Part shown: piece by piece, positions 43,897-53,525 of the stretch
Numbering within the stretch: the first letter of the stretch is position 1
Layout of the letters: the number at the start of each line of letters is the position of its first letter
NCBI GenBank assembly: GCA_964642725.1
Contig: CAZXQG010000003.1
Span: 1-64,000 of the forward strand
DNA length: 64,000 bases
Origin: JAGVPT01 sp964642725
GTDB taxonomy: Bacteria; Bacteroidota; Ignavibacteria; UBA10030; UBA8401
Direction: 5' to 3'
The notes under the pieces: model-generated
The model's database searches: none
Seen by the model: the letters and a program-made list of their open reading frames with translations, nothing else
Told to the model about the DNA's origin: nothing
Made by a program: the position numbers and the translations under genes

Positions 43897-46128
43897 TCAT
43901 TTTATCACGACAAATTTACCACGCTTGATGTTGCCGGTGGACAAATCCTTCACGGTGAATAGATACAGGCCAGTCGCTATCGCCTGGTCATACTTGGAAA
44001 TCAAATCCCACGCGTGCTCTCCTCCGGCAAAATGTGCCGGAATACCTAAACCTGAATAATCATCAAACCACTTTATTCCAGATCCATTGTACGTCGCTGC
44101 GTCGTGATCAATCTCTGTTACAAGGTCGCCGCTCAAGGTATAGACCTTTATGACTGAGCGGGCCGGCAGATTGTAAAAGTATATTTTTCGATCTCGCTCC
44201 CCCGTTTTATCCCAAGCAGCGCCTGCATAGTATGGATTTGGATAAACACCGATTTCGACGGATTTGTCCGAGGTGGGAGGTGTTCCCGGTACGACACGGA
44301 CGATGACCTTAGCGCTTTCCAAACTTGGCAACTGATTCGCCGAGTCCCCCTGGTTGTATGCCGAAACTCCGTACAGATATTGCCAGCCGTTCAAGCTAGT
44401 GATGTTGTCTGATCTCGGTGGAAAACGGTACCAGTATTGTACAGTATCTCCTGGAAACATTTTGGGAGAGGCGAGCTTGACAGCCGTAAAGCCGGTGTTG
44501 TAGCCGACGGCATCATCAGCACGGTCGTAGTCGCCGACTAGTTCCATCGAGAGAATAAAATTTGTCGGGTCCTTGATATCGGCTCCGGCGGCAGAACGGT
44601 AAATTCTATATCCCTCAAAATCAAATTTTCTGCTTATGGGGTTGAAACTCTCCTCTGCCTGAGTTCTGTCCCAATAGATGATCGCCTGCTGGTTCTCAAC
44701 ATCGGCATGAACACGAGGTTGGCGCGGAGGCTGGGGAAGCACGTAGCGGTGAACCTTTCCATCGCCGAAAATGTCCTCTCCCGGATCAATAGCATTGTTC
44801 CCGTTCAGATCATTACCGTTGTACGCCTGCTGCGCCCACGTTGCGTTGGAATACAGAGCCTTCCGGAGGGTTGCGTTATGATAGTCTTCTCTGGGGATCG
44901 CGTTGCCGCTTTTTTTTGCGCAAACGACGGCAAAGACTACCTGCACGCTGCTATCCGGCGGCAGAGAAGGAAAAGGCCCGACGGAAAGAAGATCGACCGA
45001 ATTGGATGGGGCGATTCCGAGAGTGACACCGTCCCACGAAACAGGAATGCCTTGCGGTGTTCCGAAGGACTGAATGTAGTTCCTCGCCTGCATGGTCGAC
45101 ATGCGCTGATACTTTCCGGGCGGATCGGCATTATTGTCTGCATTTGGATAGAAGTATGCTGCGGTGCCTGAACCTGTATTATTGTACTTCCATCCATTAT
45201 AATATGTATCCTTGTAAAGATCTCCTAGCGAGTCAAGCGAAGCGGAGCCAAATGTTCCCGTTGAATCGCGTTTAAGGGGGAAAGGAGTAGTGCCAAGAAG
45301 TTTTAGGCCAAAATAACTGTTCGCCGGCGGACCGTACGGCTGTCCGTCAACGTCGAATGTATAGGCTAACCTCATGCTGTCGATGTAGCCTTTGCCGCTG
45401 CTGAAAAACGCTGAACTTGCCTGGTATCCAGAGAGATTCATATTCCGGACAACGCCTTCGTTCCGCAGCCCGACGTATATCCCGTCAATCGTATCGTTGC
45501 TGATATTCTTTATCGTGTAGTTGAGAATCACAAAGAAGTCGGAGAATGGAAAATTCCACGCATACGTTTCCAAATGAACATCGACACCGAGGGGCGTATG
45601 GGAGGGTATCGTGTCCCCGTATGCATCATGCGTGTATTTGTCAGTGAAATCCATCACGAAATCCTGATGACTCACTGCGTTGAGGCTGAAATACGTATCG
45701 CCGGACAGCGAAGAACGCTGTTGAATTTGCGATCCAGGTTCGTTAGTAAATTCAAAACCGGCACCTAAGGTTAGAGGATTGCCACCATCGGCACATGCTG
45801 TCGAAACAGTTGGGTACCCTACTCCCCGATTCAACCCGCCGATCCACAATCCTCCCAGAGCCAGGTTTTCTATGCGCGACCCCTTCGGATATTCGCACGA
45901 TGGCTGCGCAGGCCAATTATTAAAATTGGTACCCAGCGTCCCAAAATTCGTAATTGTCAAGCGAACATTCCCGACGTCGGTATATTTTGTCGCGTCATCA
46001 TCGGTTCGTTTTTTCAGCGGTACAGGCGAAGAGCGATCAGAATTGGTTTGAGAAAAACTCTTTTCTGAGTAAAGAAGAAGTGTTAGAAGCAGCGCTATGA
46101 TGATATTTCGACGGAACGGAGTATGCAA
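43897..46128 (-). CDS. Large secreted surface protein, T9SS-like C-terminus
   Basis: 743 residues. A signal peptide is apparent (RRNIIIALLLTLLLYSEKSF, then SQ). No enzyme domain is seen. The C-terminal 120 residues have VEIGVYPNPYYAGAAWDKTG, LPARSVIKVYTLSGDLVTEI and GLYLFTVKDLSTGNIKRGKF, a variant of the T9SS-type sorting module found in Ignavibacteria-like proteins. A block QPRVHADVENQQAIIYWDRT resembles a fibronectin-III domain. The start is odd: TTG 46128 has no ribosome site, while ATT 46146 lies nine bases after GGAG (GAGGAGAG, 46152-46164). It is first of six same-direction surface genes. The role is unknown. Confidence 0.75.
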   Translation of the reverse strand: MHTPFRRNIIIALLLTLLLYSEKSFSQTNSDRSSPVPLKKRTDDDATKYTDVGNVRLTITNFGTLGTNFNNWPAQPSCEYPKGSRIENLALGGLWIGGLNRGVGYPTVSTACADGGNPLTLGAGFEFTNEPGSQIQQRSSLSGDTYFSLNAVSHQDFVMDFTDKYTHDAYGDTIPSHTPLGVDVHLETYAWNFPFSDFFVILNYTIKNISNDTIDGIYVGLRNEGVVRNMNLSGYQASSAFFSSGKGYIDSMRLAYTFDVDGQPYGPPANSYFGLKLLGTTPFPLKRDSTGTFGSASLDSLGDLYKDTYYNGWKYNNTGSGTAAYFYPNADNNADPPGKYQRMSTMQARNYIQSFGTPQGIPVSWDGVTLGIAPSNSVDLLSVGPFPSLPPDSSVQVVFAVVCAKKSGNAIPREDYHNATLRKALYSNATWAQQAYNGNDLNGNNAIDPGEDIFGDGKVHRYVLPQPPRQPRVHADVENQQAIIYWDRTQAEESFNPISRKFDFEGYRIYRSAAGADIKDPTNFILSMELVGDYDRADDAVGYNTGFTAVKLASPKMFPGDTVQYWYRFPPRSDNITSLNGWQYLYGVSAYNQGDSANQLPSLESAKVIVRVVPGTPPTSDKSVEIGVYPNPYYAGAAWDKTGERDRKIYFYNLPARSVIKVYTLSGDLVTEIDHDAATYNGSGIKWFDDYSGLGIPAHFAGGEHAWDLISKYDQAIATGLYLFTVKDLSTGNIKRGKFVVIK

Positions 46129-46283
46129 GAGGTACCAAAAAGTAATGATGAATCTCTCCTCAATTTAGAAGAACGGCAAGCCTTGCGGGTCGCATAAGTC
46201 ACGGTTAGAATATACGCGCATATTGAAAAAGAATCAAGGCGGGAAATATTAATTAACAAAAGAGCAATATTGCGGTAACAACA

Positions 46284-48749
46284 TCAATGGTAAATGACGA
46301 GCTTGTCTCCAACTCTTATGTCGGCCAGCGCATTCCATCGTTGAATATCATCAACTGAAACGCCGAATTTTTTTGATATTTCCCACAAGGTATCACCGGT
46401 GCGAACGCGATAGTAATCGATGTTGTCTGAGGTGAGCTGAATTTTGAGTTTCTTTCCTGAGAGGACGCGAGAGGTCGAAAGCTTGTTCCATTTTTTAATA
46501 TCTGAAATTGAAACATTGTACATGCCGGCAATTTTTTCGAGCGTCTCCCCCTTCTTAACCTTGTGACGTATTGTCTTCGCCTTTAGAGGGGCTGCTTTTG
46601 CGGGCTCTTGTTTTTGTATTCCGGTTGGTTCTCCCGACACGCCGGCTGAAGGCTCAACATAGACTTCGAGGGCTTGGCCTGCATAGATCCGGCTCCGCCG
46701 CAATTTGTTCCAACTCTTCAAATCGGCGATGGCGACATTGTAGTCGCCGGCAATTTTCTCGAGCGTCTCTCCCCTCTTCACAAGGTGCTGAACCCAATGG
46801 TTCCGATCATCAACCTGCTCCCCTCCGCTCACATTTGCGGGTAATTTGACCTGAGCAGCGCTTTTCAGCGATTTCTTCTGCCCGAAGTTCATCGCAGCAA
46901 TCTTTGTATACTGGTCTAGTTTTTCTGTCGGGACCCACACATTGATTGTTTGGCCGATCCAGATTGACCGTCCGTACGGGATATTGTTCCAATTGCGCAG
47001 ATCGCTCGCGCGCACATCAAACCACTCAGCAATTTGCCCAAGCGTCTCCCCCTTTTTCACGACATACGCAATCTTGTCACGGCCTGCAGGCACGATGGTC
47101 TGCCGCCGATGGACCCGGTGAACAACGGCTCGCGGCTTCTCCACCTGCTCCGTTTCTTGCTGCTCAACAGGTTGCGAGTCTGCAGCGAGCAATCTCTTTT
47201 TCGAGATTGGAATGATAAGATAATTCCCAATTTTCAGCCTGCTCCTTTTTGTCAGTTTATTGACTTCAAGCAGAACCGATGTGGCGATGCCGTACTTCCT
47301 TGCAATTCCGCCCGGAGTATCTCCTCGGCGTATTTTGTGTTCCGCCCATTGCCGCTTCTGGTCGTCGGGAATGAGCGCGTATTTTTTTGTGAAGGCGTCC
47401 GTCGAACCGGCAGGAATCCTCAATTTGTAGCCGCGGTAATTTGGCGGAGTGCACCATTGGATCAATTCAGGATTCAATTCTCTGAGCATCTCCGCGGTCG
47501 TACCGGCGCAGTCGGCCAACACATCCAGGTCGACGCAGTCGTCGACGGTGACATACTCATACGCAAGGCTGTCTGCCCGCGGAATTCCTTTGAAACCGTA
47601 CGCTTCCGGATTCATGGCCATCAACGACACGGCAATGTACTGCGGAACATAATTCCTCGTCTCGCGCGGCAAGAACCGGCGCATGGACCAATAATCATTC
47701 GTATGGCTTCTGCGAATTCCCCGGTTTATTCTTCCGCCGCCGGAATTGTACGCTGCTATTGCGAGCTGCCAATCGCCGTATTGATCGTGAAGGTCTTTGA
47801 GATAACGCGCTGCTGCGCGCGTCGCTTTCTCATAGTCGCGTCTCTCGTCATACCAATAATTTCCTCTCAGGCCGTACAACGCGCCGGTCCCTTTCATGAA
47901 TTGCCACATGCCAACCGCTTTCGCCCAAGACCGGGCCGACGGATTCAACCCGCTCTCCATCATCGCAAGGTACATCATTTCTTTCGGGACGCCCTCTTCC
48001 GTAAAAATCCGGGTAATAGACGGAAAGTATTTCCCCGACAGATAAAGCCATCGCTCAAAATGCTCCCGGCCTTTGTCGATAAAAAACAAAATGTTCCTTT
48101 CGACAAGGTCGTTCATTTTCATCGGGATAGTGGTTTCAGGAATCGGGACAATCGGTATTTTGAGATTGGAGATATCGATATTCTCAACATCAAGGTTCAG
48201 TTTTTCTCGCAACGCAAAAATAGAACTTTCAGGACCCAGCTCATCGATACTCGCGATATACTTCTCGTAATCCTCGATAACACTTCGGCTCAGGTCGTTG
48301 TATTCCTGATTGTTCTCGATATCCGGGTAGTAGCTGATTTCGTTGAGGATGGCGATTGCTTGTTCGAATTCATCCGCAGAAAGTACGGAATCACCCATCG
48401 TCTGAGCCTGGAGCGCGGATAGATAATGCTGCCGCGCCGATTCAAGGCGCACGGCAATGACCTTTTCATCCCCTTCATCGGTCGTGTCCGACATTGTAAT
48501 AACAGATGAGTCCTGGCCGATTTTGGTAACTTTTGAATCCGTGCCGACAAGAGGCAATCGGCTGGATACGGTGTCCTTTGGGTCTGAATTAGATGGGGGT
48601 AAGACTGATTCTGAATATGGTGAGCCTAGAAAAACAGCATCAAAGGCGGAGACTAGGCCGGACAATCGAGCTTCTGCAGCCCAACTTGAGTCCCAGGCGG
48701 AAAGCATGAGGAAGAAAGAAAATAGAAAACCCCTAAACTGTCTCGACAT
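46284..48749 (-). CDS. mltD: Membrane-bound lytic transglycosylase, MltD-like, five LysM domains
   Basis: 821 residues. A signal peptide (FRGFLFSFFLMLSAWDSSWA) starts the protein; there is no lipobox. The transglycosylase domain (about 250-370) has the catalytic Glu265 in LAMMESGLNPSARSWAKAVG and the GMWQFMKGTG and AIAAYNSGGGRIN motifs. Five LysM peptidoglycan-binding domains follow, starting at EHKIRRGDTPGGIARKYG, AYVVKKGETLGQIAEWFD, QHLVKRGETLEKIAGDYN, RHKVKKGETLEKIAGMYN and YYRVRTGDTLWEISKKFG. The enzyme cleaves peptidoglycan to 1,6-anhydro-muropeptides. E. coli MltD has two or three LysM, so five is long. GAGGAG precedes the ATG. It is a single gene, with a 155-bp gap to the surface cluster. 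Confidence 0.93.
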   Translation of the reverse strand: MSRQFRGFLFSFFLMLSAWDSSWAAEARLSGLVSAFDAVFLGSPYSESVLPPSNSDPKDTVSSRLPLVGTDSKVTKIGQDSSVITMSDTTDEGDEKVIAVRLESARQHYLSALQAQTMGDSVLSADEFEQAIAILNEISYYPDIENNQEYNDLSRSVIEDYEKYIASIDELGPESSIFALREKLNLDVENIDISNLKIPIVPIPETTIPMKMNDLVERNILFFIDKGREHFERWLYLSGKYFPSITRIFTEEGVPKEMMYLAMMESGLNPSARSWAKAVGMWQFMKGTGALYGLRGNYWYDERRDYEKATRAAARYLKDLHDQYGDWQLAIAAYNSGGGRINRGIRRSHTNDYWSMRRFLPRETRNYVPQYIAVSLMAMNPEAYGFKGIPRADSLAYEYVTVDDCVDLDVLADCAGTTAEMLRELNPELIQWCTPPNYRGYKLRIPAGSTDAFTKKYALIPDDQKRQWAEHKIRRGDTPGGIARKYGIATSVLLEVNKLTKRSRLKIGNYLIIPISKKRLLAADSQPVEQQETEQVEKPRAVVHRVHRRQTIVPAGRDKIAYVVKKGETLGQIAEWFDVRASDLRNWNNIPYGRSIWIGQTINVWVPTEKLDQYTKIAAMNFGQKKSLKSAAQVKLPANVSGGEQVDDRNHWVQHLVKRGETLEKIAGDYNVAIADLKSWNKLRRSRIYAGQALEVYVEPSAGVSGEPTGIQKQEPAKAAPLKAKTIRHKVKKGETLEKIAGMYNVSISDIKKWNKLSTSRVLSGKKLKIQLTSDNIDYYRVRTGDTLWEISKKFGVSVDDIQRWNALADIRVGDKLVIYH

Positions 48750-48901
48750 TACTCCTCAAAGTTATGACAAAGCAATCATATGTATATTTAAATATACTAA
48801 TCAATGAAATAAAGTCAAGGGAAAATTTGAAGAGATTCCTGGAAGTGATTGATATATCAGGAAAAGACCCCTTAAACAAGATCGAAGGCAGTCTATATTG
48901 C

Positions 48902-49759
48902 TCACCCCAGTTCCGTAAGAACTACACCAAAGAGGGTCAGACCCGCTCCAACGACAAAATGGCTACTTATTAGTTGGTGAAGAAAGATGTATGATAGAAC
49001 GCTCGTTACGATTGGCTGGGCGTTGGCAAATATTGCCACCTTGGTCGTCTCCATTTTTCCTATCGCGTAATACCACAAAAAATAAGAGACAACAGAAGTG
49101 CCAAGACCTAAGTAGAGAATTGCTTCCCAATGGGTGATTGTCAACGTGGAGAGGTCGAATCGGCTTACTCCGTAAATTCCCAACGGCAGGAAGAGCACCA
49201 TTCCTCCGATCATCGAAAGCGATGCAATGTGAAAAGCTCCGTATTTGACCACCAATGGTTTCCCCTGGATCGTGTACAATGACCATGCAATAACCGCAAA
49301 AAACATGACAACGTTCCCATAGGTATAGTCCGAAGAAAAGCTCACGCCGTGTTCAAAAATTATCATCGCTACACCGCAGAACGCGATCAGCACGCCCGTT
49401 ATCTTCCGCCTTGTCAACTTCTCGCCAAGCATCAGGTGCGAGAACACAAGAACGAGCACAGGAGTTGTTGCGTACAGCAAAGATGCATTTGCTGCGGTTG
49501 TGAATTTTATCGCGTACAGAAAGAGAAATTGGTTCAGCGGAATAACAATGAATGAAAGCCACAACATTTTTCCGTAATCTGCCTTTAGGATTTTTATCCT
49601 CTTTTCTTTGATGATAAAGAGAATGGCCAGGGCAGCACTCGATACACAGGTTCGCAGAAACGTCAATGTCACCGGATCGACGTCCGCCACGACTGCCTTT
49701 GCCACGAGATGCGTTCCGCTTGCCAGCAGAACCTGGATGAAGATCAGGAAATAAATCAT
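48902..49759 (-). CDS. EamA/DMT-family transporter
   Basis: 285 residues from ATG 49759; the frame runs to 49897 but the added part is polar and lies over the divergent gene's leader. About ten membrane helices in two EamA repeats are seen: the first with LASGTHLVAKAVVADVDPVT and FLFLYAIKFTTAANASLLYA, the second with YGNVVMFFAVIAWSLYTIQG and ILYLGLGTSVVSYFLWYYAI. These drug/metabolite transporters export small metabolites or amino acids; the substrate cannot be told. It is divergent from DNA polymerase I with about 194 bp between starts. Confidence 0.9.
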   Translation of the reverse strand: MIYFLIFIQVLLASGTHLVAKAVVADVDPVTLTFLRTCVSSAALAILFIIKEKRIKILKADYGKMLWLSFIVIPLNQFLFLYAIKFTTAANASLLYATTPVLVLVFSHLMLGEKLTRRKITGVLIAFCGVAMIIFEHGVSFSSDYTYGNVVMFFAVIAWSLYTIQGKPLVVKYGAFHIASLSMIGGMVLFLPLGIYGVSRFDLSTLTITHWEAILYLGLGTSVVSYFLWYYAIGKMETTKVAIFANAQPIVTSVLSYIFLHQLISSHFVVGAGLTLFGVVLTELG

Positions 49760-49953
49760 GATGGATGTGCTTTTAACATTAGAATATACTGAAGGAGGCC
49801 GGCTTTTCCAATAGTTTTGAACTGCTGAATAATTCCAAAAGGATGGCTTTGCCAGCGGCTTGTTGAGAAACGATTCTTCAAAGGTCTCTTTTTGCAATTG
49901 GAGTTCCGTTTGGGTATATTTTCCACGACCAAATTCCTTAATTCATACGCGCA

Positions 49954-52755
49954 ATGAAACAGAAGCCGACACTTTATCTTCTCGACGGAATGGCTCTTGC
50001 TTACCGTTCGTACTTTGCATTTATCAGGAACCCCTTGATGAACTCGAAGGGGGAAAATACAAGCGCTATTTTCGGTTTTGTGAATTACCTGAATAAAATC
50101 CTGGACGAGAAGAAACCGGATTACATCGCGGTCGTCTTCGATACCATCGAGCCGACGTTCCGCCACAAAGCGTACCCCGAATACAAAGCAACACGGCAAA
50201 AGATGCCGGAAGATATGTCCGCGATGATGGATACATTGAAAGAGGTCATTCGCGCATTTAACGTCCCCGTCGTTGAACTCCCAGGCTTCGAAGCAGACGA
50301 TGTCATCGGCACGCTTGCCAAACGAGCCGAAAAGGAAAATGTCGAGACCTTCCTTGTCACCAGCGACAAAGATTTCATGCAGCTTGTTTCCCCTTCTGTA
50401 AGATTGCATCGGCCGGGCAAAGGCGGAAATGATGATGAGATTGTAGATGAAACGGGAGTTATGGAAAAATTCGGCGTACCTCCGGAACAGGTCATCGAAA
50501 TACTCGGCCTTACCGGCGACCAGTCGGATAACGTCCCTGGCGTTGCCGGGGTCGGTCCAAAAACCGCCGAGCCGTTGATAAAAAAATACGGAACGATCGA
50601 AAACCTTCTTGCGCACATTGACGAAATACCTCAAAAAGGATTGCAGGAAAAGCTGAGGTCGAACAAGGAAATGGCCCTGCTGTCCAAAAGGCTGGTGACG
50701 ATCGAAATTAATGCGCCCGTCTCAATTGATTTCCACATGCTCAAATCAACGGAGAAAAATGTCCCGGCGCTTCATGCATTATACACCGCTTTGGAATTCC
50801 GCAGCCTTGCCCAGCGCTTAAAAGAAGACGAGCCCGAGCCCGCCGGCGATGTCAGCTTCGACCCGCAGACTCTCACGCTGCGCGATATAACATCGTCCAA
50901 TCACGAATATATTATTGTCGATTCCGACGTCAAATATTTACGCGTAATTTCCGAGTTGAAAAAAGCCAGCGAATTTGTCTTCGACACTGAAACGACGTCT
51001 ACCGACGCACTGCAAGCACACATAGTCGGAATTTCATTCTGTTTCGAGCCGAACAAAGCCTATTATGTACCGGTGGAAGTTGAGAGAGAAGAGCCTTCCG
51101 GCGAAGGTATGTTGTTTGAGCCGGCACCGAAGCTCGCAAAACATCCGAACGGCAAATTATTTCCACTGAAAAAAATCATCGACGATATCAAGCCGATTTT
51201 CGAAAATGAAAAAGTTAGGAAATATGGGCAGAATATAAAGTATGACATGCTTGTCCTCTCGCGAAAAGGTATTTGGACAAAGGGCATAAGTTTCGATACG
51301 ATGGTCGCAAGTTACGTGCTGCGGTCCGAGGGACAGCACAACCTCGACGTTCTCGCAAAGGAATACCTGAATTATAGGATGGTTTCGTTCGATGAACTAA
51401 CCGGAACAGGAAAGGAGAGAAAAGATATCCGGGACATCCCCGCTGCCGACGTCGGAAATTACTCGGCAGAAGACGCGGACATCACTTTCCAGCTGTCGAA
51501 TATTCTGCATGACAAGCTGGCGGCACAAGGAATGAAATCGCTCTGCACCGAAGTAGAATTCCCTCTTATTGCTGTGCTCGCCGACATGGAATTCACCGGA
51601 ATAAAAATCGACGTGGACTTCCTTTCCGGAATGTCGAAAGACCTCGAACGGCAGCTCGACAACTTGGTGGCAAAGATATATTCAGATGCGGGCGAGAAAT
51701 TCAACATTAACTCCACGCAGCAACTTTCAGTCATACTTTTTGATAAATTGAAATTGGCGCCCGTTCGAAAAACAAAAACCGGATTTTCGACTGATGTGTC
51801 TGTGCTAGAATCCTTACGGAAGGAGCATCCGATTGTGGAGAGGATGCTCGATTATCGCCAGCTCTCGAAGCTGAAGTCGACCTATGTCGATGCGCTGCCA
51901 AAGCTTATTCATCCGGCAACGGGGCGCGTCCATACATCGTTCAATCAAACGGTGGCCGCAACCGGGAGGCTTTCAAGCAGCGACCCAAATTTGCAGAACA
52001 TACCGATCCGGTCCGACATCGGCAGGGAGATACGCCGTGCGTTCATTCCGGGGGGAAAAGAAATGGAGATCATGTCGGCGGATTACTCACAGATCGAACT
52101 GCGCATCATGGCGCATATTTCCGGCGACAAAGGATTGCTCGATGCGTTTGCGGCGGGCGAAGACATTCACTCGACCACGGCCGCTAAAGTTTTCGGCGTC
52201 GCCCAAACCGAGGTCACGCGGGATATGCGCCGGAAAGCAAAAGAAGTGAATTTCGGAATTATGTACGGCATCGGTGCGTTCGGATTAGCATCGCGTCTGG
52301 AAATCAGTCAGACGGAAGCGAAAGAAATTATTTCGAAGTACTTCGAACGGTTCCCCAACGTCAATCGCTATATTGCCGAAACCATCGCGAAAGTACGCCG
52401 CGACGGCTTTGTGACAACGCTTCTTGAACGGCGGCGTTATCTGCCGGACATCCACAGCAAAAATGCAAACCTGCGGTCTAATGCCGAGCGCCAGGCGATC
52501 AATATGCCGATCCAGGGAACGGCCGCCGATATGATCAAGATTGCAATGATCAGGATCCACGACGAACTGAAAAATAAAAACCTGCAGAGTAAAATGCTTC
52601 TGCAGGTTCATGATGAATTAGTGTTCGAGGTGGTCAAAAAAGAAGAAGCCGCTGTAAAGGAATTGGTCGAAGAAAACATGAAGACCGCAATGACGCTTGA
52701 TGTTCCTGTCGGGGTTGAGATCGGCCTCGGTAAAAATTGGCTGGAGGCACACTAA
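49954..52755 (+). CDS. polA: DNA polymerase I
   Basis: 933 residues. The 5'-3' exonuclease domain (about 1-295) starts LYLLDGMALAYRSYFAF and has the aspartate motifs VFDTIEPTFRH and LPGFEADDVIGTLAKRAE. The 3'-5' proofreading domain (about 305-520) keeps all three Exo motifs (FDTETTSTDAL, GQNIKYDMLVL, YSAEDADITFQL), so it should be active, unlike Taq. The polymerase domain has motif A (SADYSQIELRIMAH), motif B (RRKAKEVNFGIMYGIGAFGL) and motif C (LLQVHDELVFEV). It removes RNA primers and fills repair gaps. The ribosome site is weak. It stands alone on the plus strand. A palindromic repeat element follows its stop by 10 bp. Confidence 0.97.
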   Translation: MKQKPTLYLLDGMALAYRSYFAFIRNPLMNSKGENTSAIFGFVNYLNKILDEKKPDYIAVVFDTIEPTFRHKAYPEYKATRQKMPEDMSAMMDTLKEVIRAFNVPVVELPGFEADDVIGTLAKRAEKENVETFLVTSDKDFMQLVSPSVRLHRPGKGGNDDEIVDETGVMEKFGVPPEQVIEILGLTGDQSDNVPGVAGVGPKTAEPLIKKYGTIENLLAHIDEIPQKGLQEKLRSNKEMALLSKRLVTIEINAPVSIDFHMLKSTEKNVPALHALYTALEFRSLAQRLKEDEPEPAGDVSFDPQTLTLRDITSSNHEYIIVDSDVKYLRVISELKKASEFVFDTETTSTDALQAHIVGISFCFEPNKAYYVPVEVEREEPSGEGMLFEPAPKLAKHPNGKLFPLKKIIDDIKPIFENEKVRKYGQNIKYDMLVLSRKGIWTKGISFDTMVASYVLRSEGQHNLDVLAKEYLNYRMVSFDELTGTGKERKDIRDIPAADVGNYSAEDADITFQLSNILHDKLAAQGMKSLCTEVEFPLIAVLADMEFTGIKIDVDFLSGMSKDLERQLDNLVAKIYSDAGEKFNINSTQQLSVILFDKLKLAPVRKTKTGFSTDVSVLESLRKEHPIVERMLDYRQLSKLKSTYVDALPKLIHPATGRVHTSFNQTVAATGRLSSSDPNLQNIPIRSDIGREIRRAFIPGGKEMEIMSADYSQIELRIMAHISGDKGLLDAFAAGEDIHSTTAAKVFGVAQTEVTRDMRRKAKEVNFGIMYGIGAFGLASRLEISQTEAKEIISKYFERFPNVNRYIAETIAKVRRDGFVTTLLERRRYLPDIHSKNANLRSNAERQAINMPIQGTAADMIKIAMIRIHDELKNKNLQSKMLLQVHDELVFEVVKKEEAAVKELVEENMKTAMTLDVPVGVEIGLGKNWLEAH

Positions 52756-52764
52756 GAGCTTAGT

Positions 52765-52928
52765 TATCCATGAAGGACACGAAAAAACACGAAGGTTTAC
52801 ATACGCTCTCTTGACATGCGACACCTTCTTCAATAATTTTTTTTAATCTAAAATTCTAAGAAATAACTCCTCTTCGTGTGTCTTCGTGTCCTTCGTGTCC
52901 TTCGTGTCCTTCGTGTCCTTCGTGGATA
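52765..52928. repeat. Palindromic intergenic element with 9-bp tandem repeats (TTCGTGTCC)
   Basis: The left arm TATCCATGAAGGACACGAA (52765-) is the reverse complement, with one mismatch, of the right end at about 52910-52928. The right arm carries four head-to-tail copies of TTCGTGTCC at 52883, 52892, 52901 and 52910, plus partial copies. The transcribed arms could fold into a long hairpin between the convergent polA and membrane-protein genes. A relative lies at 59881-59966. Confidence 0.8.
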
Positions 52929-52985
52929 CCATACAAATGCCTTACGCGAGTACGGGATTCTCTTTCGCCTCCATCACCCTGCCGG

Positions 52986-53501
52986 CTATTCCTTCGCCTT
53001 CCATCGCCGCAATAACATCGTCGCACCGATAAGGATAAGAATCAAAGGCCAATAGGATGCGATCGATCTCCAAACGTCTCTGCTGTACCAATATCCGAGA
53101 TGCGTCAGCATCAGCGCAGCGCCAAGCCCGAGAAAAATAATTGAGGGGATCAGCAGATGCCAGTCTTTTACGTTGAATACAAACAACATGAAAAACGCAA
53201 TTCCCACGATGATAATGAACGCCGGGAAGTAAATTGAGAACGAGCCGTGAATGAAGCCCCCCTTTCGTAAGAAGAACAGAATGCCGGTCAGGAAGCATAA
53301 CGTCCCGAAGAAAACTTTGCTCCGATCGTTGCTGACGATCGATCGCAGAACGACCGCGGCACCGTAGACAAGAAGGCCGAGCCACACAAGCGCCATTCCG
53401 CCAATATGAATAACGCTCATTTGATTCAACAAAAGTGCAACTCCCAAAAGAACGAGAACAAAACCGATAATCGGAAACCGATTGAAATTATGCTGGTCCA
53501 T
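52986..53501 (-). CDS. Integral membrane protein, LiaF-transmembrane-like (171 aa)
   Basis: 171 residues with five or six hydrophobic helices in pairs: PIIGFVLVLLGVALLLNQ, GMALVWLGLLVYGAAVVL, VFFGTLCFLTGILFFLRK, FIIIVGIAFFMLFVFNV, IIFLGLGAALMLTHLG and SYWPLILILIGATMLLRR. The pattern resembles the LiaF/DUF5668-type transmembrane region that often accompanies PspC-domain proteins in envelope stress systems. Its start follows the double-PspC gene by 24 bp on the same strand, so the two are an operon. There is no catalytic motif. A role in membrane stress response is inferred from the neighbour. Confidence 0.82.
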   Translation of the reverse strand: MDQHNFNRFPIIGFVLVLLGVALLLNQMSVIHIGGMALVWLGLLVYGAAVVLRSIVSNDRSKVFFGTLCFLTGILFFLRKGGFIHGSFSIYFPAFIIIVGIAFFMLFVFNVKDWHLLIPSIIFLGLGAALMLTHLGYWYSRDVWRSIASYWPLILILIGATMLLRRWKAKE

Positions 53502-53525
53502 AAGTTTTCCTTGTTGATAGGTACT

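Noticed and set aside
47034..48422. 462-codon plus-strand frame
   Set aside because: Antisense to the mltD-like gene; low-complexity Arg/His/Phe-rich translation typical of a shadow frame.
49756..50634. 292-codon minus-strand frame extending the EamA region
   Set aside because: Antisense to the exonuclease domain of polA; no family resemblance.
52942..53385. 147-codon minus-strand frame overlapping the membrane protein
   Set aside because: Different frame of the same strand; the 171-residue frame gives consistent membrane helices and fits the operon.
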